A DNA stretch of 64,000 bases from Gammaproteobacteria bacterium. Lineage in GTDB: Bacteria > Pseudomonadota > Gammaproteobacteria > Xanthomonadales > Wenzhouxiangellaceae. A model generated the notes under the pieces. That model made no database searches. It was given only the letters and a program-made list of their open reading frames with translations, and was not told the origin of the DNA. Every line of letters starts with the position of its first letter. Within the stretch, counting starts at the first letter, position 1. The position numbers were made by a program, and so were the translations under genes. The stretch is from positions 131,559 through 195,558 of the forward strand of contig JAJFKY010000020.1 of NCBI GenBank assembly GCA_021772975.1, given 5' to 3'. This document shows, in pieces, positions 45,575 through 54,101 of the stretch.

Positions 45575-48198
45575 TGAACATTGTATTGATCACACTGGAG
45601 CCTCCGCTGGAGGCGGAATTGGCCGCGCGCGGCAATATGGTGCGCGCCGCGCATCTGGTGCAGGGCCTGACAGCACATGGGCATCAGGTCAAGCAGCTGT
45701 TCCGTCAGCCGTATGACAAATCGCCGGTACCCGATATCCGCGCGATGTACCGCAATACCGACGAGTTGGCCCGGCTGATCGAGCAGCATCAACCCGATGC
45801 CATCGTGCTGGGTTATTGGATGCTGATCGCTGACCTGCCGCCGGGCCTGGACATTCCTGTAATCCTCGACTTCATCGCGCCGCGGCCGCTGGAAGCATTG
45901 TACGAGCCGGCAGACACGCGTGATTTGTCGCTGCAGAAACTGCTTGACTGTCTGGCGCAGGCGGATTTTTTCCTGGTCGGTAATCAGCGGCAGGCCGATT
46001 TTTTAATTCCTTACCTGATCCAGGCCGGCCTGGATGTGCGCCGGCATATTCCGGTCGGGGTGGTGCCGATTGCCGCGCACACGGCTGTTGCCGAAGCCCG
46101 TCAGGCGCCATCGGATCACTGGTTGCTGGTCGGTGGTGGGGTGGAATGGCCGTGGCGCATTCAGCAGGCTTATATTGATCAGTTAAGTGGCTGGCTGACC
46201 GGACATAACCAAAACCCTGGGGCAGGACAGATGCCTGCTCACCTGATTATGTTTGGCGGCGATTACCCGAAAATCCAGGACGTCGGCGAAGCAGCATTGG
46301 ACGATTTGCAGCTGAGCGAAGCAGTCCACGGCATGGCGTTACACAGCTATGCGGATTACACCCGTTTTCTGCGGGAACGCAGCCATATCGGCATCGAGCT
46401 GGCGGAATTTAATGTCGAGCGTTACTTCAGCCAGTCATTTCGGGCGATGGAGTTTTTGCGTCACGGGATGCCGGTGATCTGTAACGATTTCATTAACCTG
46501 GCCGATTATGTGCGCGATTATCAGGCCGGCTGGACGGTGTCCGGACCGGATCAGCTGCCTGAACTGCTGCACAGCATTATCCGTCAGCCTGAAGACTATC
46601 AGCAGCGTTCCGCCAATGCGCTGCGCATGCTCAGTGAGCAATTCCAGCCGGCTGACACGATTCAACCGCTGCTGGATTACCTGCAGCAACCGGTCCGCAG
46701 CCGGCGTTTGCAGCAGACCGAGAGTATGGCCTCAGCCGGCGGTGGGCTGGCGGTCGCCGGCAGTCAACCGGTCGAACCGCGGCAACAGCAGGCTGCAACT
46801 GAGTCATCACCTGATATCAATTCACATAACCGGTTTGACGCCACCGTCGGCCTGGGGCGCCCGCGTCCGCGGGCACTGTATCAGCAGATTCGGGCACGCA
46901 TTCCCTATCCGTTCCCGCTGCGACAACTGCCCAGACACCTGGTGGGGGTGCTGGAAATCAAGCTGGCGCGCCTGCTATCACGACAGGTTAGTGATGAGTC
47001 CGCCGGTAATGTGGTGATTGTGACCCGTGCGGACCTGTATCCCACTGATCATGGTGGCGCGGTGAAGATTGTGGAAACCGCTCGGGCTGTTTCTCTGACC
47101 GGCCGGGATGTGGCCATTGTAACCAGTGAGCGACAGCGCTACTGGTTATACCGCAATGGGCAGCGCCAGGAGCGCAAGTTGCCGTTCTGGTTGAAGTTTT
47201 TCAGCCTGCCTGAACGTTTCAGCATGCTGCTGCATTATGCCCGTGATGTGCCGCGCAGCAATGCTTTTCTGTATCTGCCGCTAAGCGACAACAGTTTCTT
47301 GTGGCGCACTCTGCATGTGGCCAAGCAGATCAACGCCAATATTTATCAGGCGGAGTTTCCAGCCTACGTTCGACCCTGCCGGTTTACCCAGCGGGTGCGT
47401 GGCGGCAAGGTGATACTGGTCCAGCACAACGTCGAATACGACCGTTTGAAAAGCCAGGAACCGAGTCTGACCGAAGTACAGTATGAGCGGCTCAAACAGT
47501 TGGAAATTGATTTTTGCAATTTATCCGATGCGGTCATCTGCGTCTCGGAAAATGACCGTGAAAAACTGGAACAGGATGGCGTTGGACGGCAGTTGCTGCA
47601 CCTGATTCCGCATGGCGTGGACCTGGCCACGTTTGATCAGGCGGTGGCGCGGGATATCCGGTCTGAATACGGCTGGGCGGCGGATGCTCAGGTGCTGGTC
47701 TATCATGGCACATATGAATACCCGCCCAACCTGAATGCGATCAAAACCATGGCCGCGGAAATACTGCCGCGTCTGCATGCGCACGGTCTGCAGCCCAAGG
47801 TGCTGGCGATTGGTAAAATGCCGCCCAAGGATTTTATTCATAAGGATATTCATTTCAGCGGCAGCGTGGAAATCGTTGCTGAATATATTAAAGCGGCGGA
47901 TGTGGCGGTGGTGCCGCTGCTGGACGGTGGCGGCACCCGCATGAAAATTATTGATTATTTCGCCTGCGGCGTGCCGGTGGTCAGCACCGCCAAGGGGATT
48001 GAAGGTATTCCGGCACGGCCTGGCCTGGAAGCCTATATTGATGATGACTGGGATACCCTGGCGGCACACATCGTGCGTTTATTAACTGAACCGAAACTGC
48101 ATCGCAAACTGGCCCAGGCCGGGCATCAATATGCTCAGCGGCTGGACTGGCGGGAACTGGCCGGTGATTATGTCAGCGTGTTCAACCAGGCTGGTTGA
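45574..48198 (+). CDS. Tandem two-domain glycosyltransferase, 874 aa
   Basis: The N-terminal half (about 1-385) looks like a GT-B glycosyltransferase: NIVLITLEPPLEAELAARGN, FRAMEFLRHGMPVICNDFINLADYV. A low-complexity linker (about 390-440, Gln/Ser/Ala-rich) leads to a second GT4-type domain from about 480: VTRADLYPTDHGGAVKIVETA, LVQHNVEYDRLKS, CVSENDREKL, YHGTYEYPPN, and RMKIIDYFACGVPVVSTAKG. Two sugar-transfer activities in one chain suggest assembly of a surface glycan, but no other glycan genes lie here. Its start overlaps the mgtE stop (TAATG). Confidence 0.85.
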   Translation: MNIVLITLEPPLEAELAARGNMVRAAHLVQGLTAHGHQVKQLFRQPYDKSPVPDIRAMYRNTDELARLIEQHQPDAIVLGYWMLIADLPPGLDIPVILDFIAPRPLEALYEPADTRDLSLQKLLDCLAQADFFLVGNQRQADFLIPYLIQAGLDVRRHIPVGVVPIAAHTAVAEARQAPSDHWLLVGGGVEWPWRIQQAYIDQLSGWLTGHNQNPGAGQMPAHLIMFGGDYPKIQDVGEAALDDLQLSEAVHGMALHSYADYTRFLRERSHIGIELAEFNVERYFSQSFRAMEFLRHGMPVICNDFINLADYVRDYQAGWTVSGPDQLPELLHSIIRQPEDYQQRSANALRMLSEQFQPADTIQPLLDYLQQPVRSRRLQQTESMASAGGGLAVAGSQPVEPRQQQAATESSPDINSHNRFDATVGLGRPRPRALYQQIRARIPYPFPLRQLPRHLVGVLEIKLARLLSRQVSDESAGNVVIVTRADLYPTDHGGAVKIVETARAVSLTGRDVAIVTSERQRYWLYRNGQRQERKLPFWLKFFSLPERFSMLLHYARDVPRSNAFLYLPLSDNSFLWRTLHVAKQINANIYQAEFPAYVRPCRFTQRVRGGKVILVQHNVEYDRLKSQEPSLTEVQYERLKQLEIDFCNLSDAVICVSENDREKLEQDGVGRQLLHLIPHGVDLATFDQAVARDIRSEYGWAADAQVLVYHGTYEYPPNLNAIKTMAAEILPRLHAHGLQPKVLAIGKMPPKDFIHKDIHFSGSVEIVAEYIKAADVAVVPLLDGGGTRMKIIDYFACGVPVVSTAKGIEGIPARPGLEAYIDDDWDTLAAHIVRLLTEPKLHRKLAQAGHQYAQRLDWRELAGDYVSVFNQAG

Positions 48199-48243
48199 GC
48201 AAGTCCGCGAAAGTGATTAGCCACGGGGAATAATGGAATCAGC

Positions 48244-49437
48244 ATGTTAAAACTCAGATGGTTGACCGGATTGCTTGGCTGCGGCTTGATCGGATTATGC
48301 GCTGAAGCCGTGGAATTGATTGTGGTGCCGCCGGTTGAGCCGGTCAGGGTCGGTCAGCAGGTAACGGTAACCATTCTGTTTCATGGGACTGCCGAGCAAC
48401 TACAGCAATTTGAGGGTCCACCGGCGGAGTTACGCGGCGTCGTGCGGCAGGGTGAGCAGGGCCTGCCGGTCAGCTTGCAGCGTATGCCTGATGAGAGCGG
48501 GCTTGCATCCGATACCACCGATGGCGTCGCCCGGGTTCGCTATCGCCTGAGTATCCCGGAGCAGACCGAGTCCGGTCCCGTCATTCTGCAGGTTGACAGC
48601 CTGCCGGCGTCGCCGGCTTATTTGCTGGCTGTCGTACCTGAGCTGGAGAGCTCCGAGGCGGTGGTGTTTCTGGATGCTGACAGCAGCAAGGATGATGATC
48701 TGGGTAATAACGATTTTCTGGGCAGCATTCTGGCTTATCACCCGACTTATTTTATTGCCGGCGCGGATACTGATGATGCCAAAATCCAGTTGAGTTTCAA
48801 ATACCAGTTCATTAATAAAAACAGTACCCTGGCCAGGCAAAACGAATGGCTGCGGGGGTTTTACTTTGCTTACACTCAATTGTCGCTATGGGATTTGAAA
48901 TCCGAATCGCTGCCGTTTGAAGACACCAACTTCATACCGGAGTTGTTTTATCAGTTCAACGATGTCAATTTACCGATCCTCAATCAGGCCAGTCGGGCCG
49001 ATCTGCAATTGGGTTTGCTGCATGAATCAAATGGCCGTGAAGGCGATGATTCACGCTCGCTGAATTATGCTTATCTGGAGCCTTCGCTATATTTTGAGCT
49101 GGATAACGGCTATGAGTTATCTCTGAAGCCCAGGTTATGGGCCTATTTCGGAGATATCAGTGACAATGAGAATATTAAGGACTTCCGCGGCAACGCCAGT
49201 TTGACCGCGACCTTCGGCAAACGTGAAAGTTTTCAGATTGAGGCTTATTTACGCGGTAACCCGGGGACCGGCAATGGCGCGGTCCAGCTGGATGTCTCCT
49301 ATCCTTTGACCCGGGCAACCAATAATGCCCTCGGCTTTTACCTGTATACGCAATTTTTCCGCGGATTTGGCGAAAGCCTGCTTGATTTTGACCAGCGCGA
49401 TACGCGTTTTCGTATCGGCCTGGGGCTGGTTCGCTAG
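48244..49437 (+). CDS. pldA: Outer-membrane phospholipase A (OMPLA) with extra N-terminal domain
   Basis: A signal peptide (about 1-22) is followed by a beta-rich, possibly Ig-like domain (about 25-130), then the OMPLA barrel. The catalytic set matches E. coli spacing exactly: His260, Ser262 (HESNG) and Asn274 (SRSLN), compared with His142, Ser144 and Asn156. The enzyme hydrolyses phospholipids misplaced in the outer leaflet, active as a Ca2+-dependent dimer in the family. At 397 residues it is about 110 longer than E. coli PldA, the added part being the N-terminal domain. It begins 45 bases after the glycosyltransferase. Confidence 0.92.
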   Translation: MLKLRWLTGLLGCGLIGLCAEAVELIVVPPVEPVRVGQQVTVTILFHGTAEQLQQFEGPPAELRGVVRQGEQGLPVSLQRMPDESGLASDTTDGVARVRYRLSIPEQTESGPVILQVDSLPASPAYLLAVVPELESSEAVVFLDADSSKDDDLGNNDFLGSILAYHPTYFIAGADTDDAKIQLSFKYQFINKNSTLARQNEWLRGFYFAYTQLSLWDLKSESLPFEDTNFIPELFYQFNDVNLPILNQASRADLQLGLLHESNGREGDDSRSLNYAYLEPSLYFELDNGYELSLKPRLWAYFGDISDNENIKDFRGNASLTATFGKRESFQIEAYLRGNPGTGNGAVQLDVSYPLTRATNNALGFYLYTQFFRGFGESLLDFDQRDTRFRIGLGLVR

Positions 49438-49659
49438 ATCAATCCGATATGTCCGCCAGCGGCAGCACCATAATCATCCGATGATTGCCGCATCCAAGCG
49501 CATTGATCGGTACGAAACTACTCCACTGCCTTTATAAAAAAATCTTTATAAATCAATAACTAATAAGTTTTTCCTGCATCCAGCGCATAGTCCTCGCCGA
49601 AATACCCGGGTAACAACGCATCATGCGCTGTGCTTCAACAACTACTGAGAGGTTAAACA

Positions 49660-50178
49660 ATGCGTAAATTCAATCAAATGGTCATATTGCTGGTGTCTGC
49701 GTTCATGCTGTCCGCTGGTGCGGCCATAGCGGGCCATCACGAAGAATCCAAACACGACAAGATGGCGAAAATGGATATAGTTGATACTGCCGTGGCAGCC
49801 GGATCGTTTAATACCCTGGTAGCGGCGGTCAAGGCGGCTGATCTGGTTGCTGCTCTGAAGGGCGACGGTCCTCTGACGGTATTTGCTCCCACCGATGAGG
49901 CATTCGCCAAATTACCGGCTGGCACGGTAGAAAACCTGCTTAAGCCGGAAAATAAAGATCAACTGGTTGCGATCCTGACTTACCACGTGGTGGCGGGCAA
50001 ATATAAAGCCAAAGATGTGGTTGCAGCTGACAGCCTGGAAACACTGAACGGTTCCAGCTTTGACATCAGTGTCGCAGGTGACAAAGTGATGGTGGATAAC
50101 GCGAATGTAACAGGTACTGATATCAAGACCAGCAATGGCATTATTCACGTCATTGACAGTGTTATTATTCCTGAGTAA
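49660..50178 (+). CDS. Secreted fasciclin-domain protein
   Basis: The signal peptide ends near [10 protein letters not shown]. One fasciclin (FAS1) domain follows: [58 protein letters not shown], and [13 protein letters not shown]. Such proteins act in adhesion or as periplasmic proteins of unclear role. A His/Lys-rich segment precedes the domain. A strong ribosome site (GAGAGGTTAAACA) and a terminator at 50203 make it a single-gene unit. Confidence 0.93.
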   Translation: MRKFNQMVILLVSAFMLSAGAAIAGHHEESKHDKMAKMDIVDTAVAAGSFNTLVAAVKAADLVAALKGDGPLTVFAPTDEAFAKLPAGTVENLLKPENKDQLVAILTYHVVAGKYKAKDVVAADSLETLNGSSFDISVAGDKVMVDNANVTGTDIKTSNGIIHVIDSVIIPE

Positions 50179-50202
50179 TTAATAACTCCGACACTCCATA
50201 TT

Positions 50203-50227
50203 AGGCAGCCTCTGGCTGCCTTTTTTT
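50203..50227 (+). terminator. Rho-independent terminator after the fasciclin gene
   Basis: AGGCAGCC (50203-50210) pairs with GGCTGCCT (50214-50221) around a three-base loop, followed by seven T. It lies 24 bases after the stop codon. Confidence 0.9.
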
Positions 50228-50257
50228 GGCCATACTCAGTTGTACTGGGTGGTTAAC

Positions 50258-50722
50258 TCAAGCCTGTGAGGTCAGGTCAGCGCGGCCGCGCACGCTCATC
50301 ATGGTGCCGACCATATGCGCGACGGCTTTGCGCTGCCCGTCAATCAGCATATAGGCGTCACCGTGGCAGACCGTTACCGTGCGTCCGGATTTGATCACCT
50401 GGCCTATGGCAATCAGTTGCTCGCCGCGGGCGGGCGCCAGCATATTGAGCTTGAACTCAATCGATAACACCTCCGCATCAGCCGGCATCAGGCTGAAGGC
50501 TGCATAGCCACAGGCCGAATCAAGTATGGTGGTGACAATGCCGGCGTGCAGGAAACCGTGTTGTTGGGTATGTGCGCGTTGATAGGGCAGCTGGATTTCA
50601 ACCTGGCCGGACTGTACCCCGAGCAATCTTGCGCCCAGTGTTTGCATCACCGCCTGTTGGCGGAAACTGTTTTGTACGCGCTGCTGGTAAGCCGGGTCAG
50701 GCGGTTGCAAAGATGATGGCAT
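50258..50722 (-). CDS. PaaI-family hotdog thioesterase
   Basis: The 154-residue hotdog protein has QQHGFLHAGIVTTILDSACGYAAFS, the PaaI/4HBT active-site region, and LNMLAPARGEQLIAIGQV. It hydrolyses acyl- or aryl-CoA thioesters; the substrate is unknown. It lies downstream of rpiA on the same strand with a 54-base gap. Confidence 0.88.
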   Translation of the reverse strand: MPSSLQPPDPAYQQRVQNSFRQQAVMQTLGARLLGVQSGQVEIQLPYQRAHTQQHGFLHAGIVTTILDSACGYAAFSLMPADAEVLSIEFKLNMLAPARGEQLIAIGQVIKSGRTVTVCHGDAYMLIDGQRKAVAHMVGTMMSVRGRADLTSQA

Positions 50723-50776
50723 GATACTTATCCTGGCGTAACGGTTAGCAAGGCAGTTAGCACGCGGTTAAAGTGA

Positions 50777-51430
50777 TCACAGTTCAACCACCCCGTCCGG
50801 GCTGGCGATCAATACCGTATCGGCCGCGCGCGCCGCAAACAGTCCGACCGTGACCACTCCGGTGAGTTGATTAATCTGCCGCTCCAGCCCGACCGGATCA
50901 ACGATACTCAAGCGGTGCACATCCAGAATCCAATTGCCGTTATCGGTGACAAAACCATCTCTCCAGACCGGTTCACCGCCCAGCTTGACCAACTCGCGCG
51001 CGATGTGGCTGCGTGCCATCGGAATCACTTCCACCGGCAGCGGGAATGCGCCGAGGATATCGACCTGTTTGCTGACATCAATAATGCAGACAAACCGCCG
51101 GCTGGCTGCCGCGATGATTTTTTCGCGGGTTAATGCGCCGCCGCCGCCTTTGATCAGGCGCCGGTAAGGGTCACATTCATCGGCCCCGTCGATGTACATA
51201 TTGAGCGGACCGGAACTGTTTAAATCAACCACCTCGTAACCATAGTCCTGCAATCTTTTGCTGGTTGCCTGTGAGCTGGAAACACAAGCCGGTAAGGGGA
51301 TACGCTGCTGGTGCAGTAGATCGATCAGCGCATTAACGGTACTGCCGGTACCAACGCCCAGCACTTCATCCGGTGGGATAAGTTGGAGTGCTGCAGCGGC
51401 AACCTGATGCTTTAATTGCTCTTGATTCAT
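50777..51430 (-). CDS. rpiA: Ribose-5-phosphate isomerase A
   Basis: Signatures are GVGTGSTVNALIDLL, SSQATSKRLQDYG, IDGADECDP and IKGGGGALTREKI, which hold the active-site Asp, Glu and Lys. It interconverts ribose-5-P and ribulose-5-P in the pentose phosphate pathway. Length 217 is normal. rpiA near fau and zapA is also seen in E. coli. Confidence 0.97.
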   Translation of the reverse strand: MNQEQLKHQVAAAALQLIPPDEVLGVGTGSTVNALIDLLHQQRIPLPACVSSSQATSKRLQDYGYEVVDLNSSGPLNMYIDGADECDPYRRLIKGGGGALTREKIIAAASRRFVCIIDVSKQVDILGAFPLPVEVIPMARSHIARELVKLGGEPVWRDGFVTDNGNWILDVHRLSIVDPVGLERQINQLTGVVTVGLFAARAADTVLIASPDGVVEL

Positions 51431-51432
51431 GC

Positions 51433-51888
51433 TTATTCCAGTTTTAGCAGATAATTCCAGTGTGGCTTGTCGACCGGCATGATGGACAGGCGGCTGCCTT
51501 TGCGTATCAGCACCAGCCCATCCAGCGAGTCCGCATGTTGCTTGATCTCGTCCAGTGGAATCAAGCGCTTCAGTTTGCGCACGAATTTAATATCCACCAG
51601 TTGCCAGCGAGGTTCTTCAGGATCGCTGCCGGCGTCGAAATATTTGCTGTCGCTGTCGAACTGGGTTGGGTCGGGGTAGGGTTGACTGGCGACCTCACCA
51701 AGCCCGGCGATGCCGGGTGGTTTGCAGTTGGAGTGATAGATCATTACCTGATCGCCGAGCGCCATATCGTCGCGCATGAAATTGCGTGCCTGATAATTGC
51801 GGATACCATCCCAGGGTTCGGTGCCGGCGCGTTCCAGATCGTCAATACTGAACGCCTCCGGCTCGGTTTTCATTAGCCAGTAGTGCAT
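51433..51888 (-). CDS. EVE domain protein
   Basis: From ATG 51888 it reads HYWLMKTEPEAFSIDDLERAG, the EVE (PUA-like) signature, with WDGIRNYQARNFMRDDM, GDQVMIYHSNC and PGIAGLGEV forming the modified-base pocket. EVE proteins bind modified DNA or RNA bases; THYN1 is the human relative. The frame extends to 51939, but the additional residues precede the family start. It ends two bases before rpiA. Confidence 0.92.
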   Translation of the reverse strand: MHYWLMKTEPEAFSIDDLERAGTEPWDGIRNYQARNFMRDDMALGDQVMIYHSNCKPPGIAGLGEVASQPYPDPTQFDSDSKYFDAGSDPEEPRWQLVDIKFVRKLKRLIPLDEIKQHADSLDGLVLIRKGSRLSIMPVDKPHWNYLLKLE

Positions 51889-51952
51889 GTGGTTTGCCAT
51901 CATAGTAGTGGTTAGTGGCCCAATTCCAATCACCGCCATCCGCGGGGTTGGA

Positions 51953-52540
51953 TTACAGCTCGATAATGCCGCGATCCGTGATCACCCGGTGCAGCGGCTG
52001 GTCCATTGTATCGAAAGGAATCCGTGCCTGCTGTTGCCAGTGATGGGCGATGCCGATGCGCTCGGGGATAGCGTCGTCAGCATCGGCCAGCCAGCGATCA
52101 TAATAGCCGCCACCCATGCCCAGACGGTGCCCGTCAGCGTCAAAACCGACCAGGGGAATTAACAGGATGGCAAACGCGCTGACCGGTAATGACGTCTGGG
52201 TGTTGTTATCGGTGGGGTGCTCGGGCTCGGCGATGCCAAAGCGGTTGTCAGTCAGCCGGCTATCCGGATGCCAGCGATAAAACTGCATCCGACCCGGTTG
52301 TGGTCCGATCCGCGGCACTGCGATGGTGTGGCCGTGCTGGTTAAGCTGCAGCAATGAGGGAGCAATATCCGGTTCGCCGGCAAACGCCAGGTAGGCGCCG
52401 ATAACAGCTGTCTGACAGGTTGATAAATAACCTGATAAGTATTCGTTAATTCGCTGATTAGCCTGCTGTTTTTCACTATCAGACAGTGCGTTGCGTTGCG
52501 CTAACAGCCGCTGGCGCAGGATATTCTTAGCGCTGCTCAT
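51953..52540 (-). CDS. fau: 5-formyltetrahydrofolate cyclo-ligase
   Basis: This is YgfA (195 aa). The start (LRQRLLAQRNALSDSEKQQANQ) and the C-terminal LIPLVGFDADGHRLGMGGGYYDRWL, which binds ATP and folate, are clear. It converts 5-formyl-THF to methenyl-THF. It lies directly downstream of the 6S RNA gene, as in most gammaproteobacteria, and is probably co-transcribed with it. Confidence 0.95.
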   Translation of the reverse strand: MSSAKNILRQRLLAQRNALSDSEKQQANQRINEYLSGYLSTCQTAVIGAYLAFAGEPDIAPSLLQLNQHGHTIAVPRIGPQPGRMQFYRWHPDSRLTDNRFGIAEPEHPTDNNTQTSLPVSAFAILLIPLVGFDADGHRLGMGGGYYDRWLADADDAIPERIGIAHHWQQQARIPFDTMDQPLHRVITDRGIIEL

Positions 52541-52577
52541 AGCGGTGTCTACCGCGGTTTGATCCGGGTGGCTAAAG

Positions 52578-52776
52578 AGAAGACGTCCTCCGCCAATGCC
52601 GCTGCAAAGTCGTGACCTTGAACCAAGGGTTCAGGTGGGTTGGAACTTACAGCCATCAGGCTTTTCGCGCCAGGGCGAACATGCTCACCGGCTGGTCAGT
52701 TACCTTCCCGAGGTCGACGTATAGGGACAAGGCATCTGTGAAGCTGCTGGCGTACACCGCAGAGGACGCAGTTCCA
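52578..52776 (-). ncRNA. ssrS: 6S RNA
   Basis: Between zapA and fau on the minus strand lies a structured RNA with 6S features. The ends pair as CGTCCTC (5') with GAGGACG (3'). The 5' part GTGTACGCCAGC, the middle CCGGTGAGCATGTTCG, and the 3' part CACCTGAACCCTTGGTTCAAGG followed by GCAGCGGCATTGGCGG all align by eye with E. coli ssrS in the same order. 6S RNA mimics an open promoter and sequesters sigma-70 RNA polymerase in stationary phase. Ends are approximate to about 10 bases. Confidence 0.9.
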
Positions 52777-52778
52777 GT

Positions 52779-53093
52779 CTAACGCTCTGCGCCGCGGGCA
52801 TCAAGGTGTCTGCTCAAACGATCAGTCAGATGGTTGAGCCGTTCATCCACCTGCTCGCTGCGCAAACTCAGCTCCTGCTCGGCTTTCAGCAGGCTGTCGC
52901 TGATATTCAAGGCGGTCATGATAGCCAGTTTATCCAAGCTGAGATTGGGTCCGCGGTCGCGTGCATCACGCAGCCGCAGATCCAGAAAGCGCGCCGCATC
53001 CATCAGGCTGTCGCGTTCCTCCGGGGTGCAGTTGACACGAAATTCACGGTCGAGAATACGGACACTGATCGGTTCGGCTGACTGTTGTGGCAT
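52779..53093 (-). CDS. zapA: Cell division protein ZapA
   Basis: The 104-residue protein has ISVRILDREFRVNCTPEERDSLMDAARFLD and a C-terminal coiled coil (SLLKAEQELSLRSEQVDERLNHL). It bundles FtsZ filaments in the Z ring. ATG at 53093 is supported by AGGAAG upstream. It heads zapA-ssrS-fau. Confidence 0.95.
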   Translation of the reverse strand: MPQQSAEPISVRILDREFRVNCTPEERDSLMDAARFLDLRLRDARDRGPNLSLDKLAIMTALNISDSLLKAEQELSLRSEQVDERLNHLTDRLSRHLDARGAER

Positions 53094-53150
53094 CAAAACA
53101 CTTCCTTGACAATGGCAGTTAATCAGAACAAGTTGGGGGCCTGCCGCTGC

Positions 53151-53372
53151 TCAGGCCTGTTCCAGCGATTTCAGACGGTTAATCATGGCTTCGACCCGCA
53201 CCCGGGCCTGTTCGTTCTTGGCCAGCAGGCCGGCGCGCTCGGCCACCAGTGCTTCCTGCCGGGCCATCAATGAAGTGTTTTCCCTTGCCAGTTTGTCATT
53301 GCGTTCCAGCATTCGGGTCACCAAATCTTCCAATTGCTTTACGTTATTGGCTGCATGCTTGGTTGCACTCAT
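53151..53372 (-). CDS. Small coiled-coil protein, TIGR02449 family
   Basis: The 73-residue protein is almost wholly heptad coiled coil (QLEDLVTRMLERNDKLARENTSLM, VRVEAMINRLKSLEQ). Proteins of this type sit next to zapA in many gammaproteobacteria and resemble ZapB in size and build. ATG at 53372 has AAGGA seven bases upstream. A role in division with ZapA is likely but inferred. Confidence 0.87.
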   Translation of the reverse strand: MSATKHAANNVKQLEDLVTRMLERNDKLARENTSLMARQEALVAERAGLLAKNEQARVRVEAMINRLKSLEQA

Positions 53373-53487
53373 ACGCAATTCCTTAGTTAAGTCCCGGATT
53401 GTTATTCGTTGGTATTACCGGATAATAGCATTTGAAAAGCGATTCCGAAAACCAAATCTATCAAAGATTGTGACAGAAATTAACAAC

Positions 53488-54099
53488 ATGCACGAAAAAC
53501 TGCAGGATTTACTAAAACTAACCGGCGCGGAAAAATTCCCCGATAGCAGTGAATTGCATGGCGTATTGTGCGCACATGCTCTACAGCTGGACACGGCTGG
53601 CCCCCAGGTTGCCGGTAAGGCTGCTGATGAGCTGGCGCGCTGGCTGGATTTATCCGCTGACCAGCAGGCTTTGCTGGCCACTGCACTGGCCGAGGAGCAC
53701 GCGGCGCTGAGCCGGGGTGGCATGGATTATCAACCTTATCTGCCCGAGGACGACGTCAGCCTGGACCTGCGTACCCGTGCCCTGGCGGCGTGGTGTGGCG
53801 GTTTTGTCAGCGGTATCGGTGTCTACGAAGACTGGCTGCCGGAGGCGCCCGCCGCGGATGGCGGGGTAGCCGCGCCCGACAGTGAGCAGGCCAGTGAGCA
53901 GGTGAGTGAAGCGATTGCTGATCTCAGCCAGATTGCGCGGGCCGGGCTGGAGAGCGAAACCGGTAACGAAAGTGAAGAGCAGGCGTATGCGGAGATCGTT
54001 GAATATGTGCGCGTCGCGGTATTACTGATTCAGGCCTCCCTGCGGCCCGACTCAGACACACTCAGCAGCCCGGTGGATGCTGCGCCAGTGCTGCATTGA
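53488..54099 (+). CDS. ygfB: UPF0149 family protein (YgfB)
   Basis: From ATG 53488: SSELHGVLCAHAL, LPEDDVSLDLRTRALAAWCGGFVSGIGV, and EIVEYVRVAVLLIQASL are UPF0149 signatures. The fold is all-helical; function is not established. It is divergent from the zapA side and leads ygfB-pepP-ubiH-ubiI, as in E. coli. A longer frame from 53185 overlaps the coiled-coil gene on the other strand and is not credible. Confidence 0.93.
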   Translation: MHEKLQDLLKLTGAEKFPDSSELHGVLCAHALQLDTAGPQVAGKAADELARWLDLSADQQALLATALAEEHAALSRGGMDYQPYLPEDDVSLDLRTRALAAWCGGFVSGIGVYEDWLPEAPAADGGVAAPDSEQASEQVSEAIADLSQIARAGLESETGNESEEQAYAEIVEYVRVAVLLIQASLRPDSDTLSSPVDAAPVLH

Positions 54100-54101
54100 G
54101 C

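Noticed and set aside
52600-52670. 6S RNA on the plus strand, because CCTTGAACCAAGGGTTCA reads like E. coli ssrS
   Set aside because: That segment is nearly self-complementary. The remaining blocks and the gene context (zapA, fau) fit only the minus strand.
53185-53487. Open frame upstream of ygfB
   Set aside because: It overlaps the coiled-coil gene on the opposite strand, and the UPF0149 family start coincides with ATG 53488.
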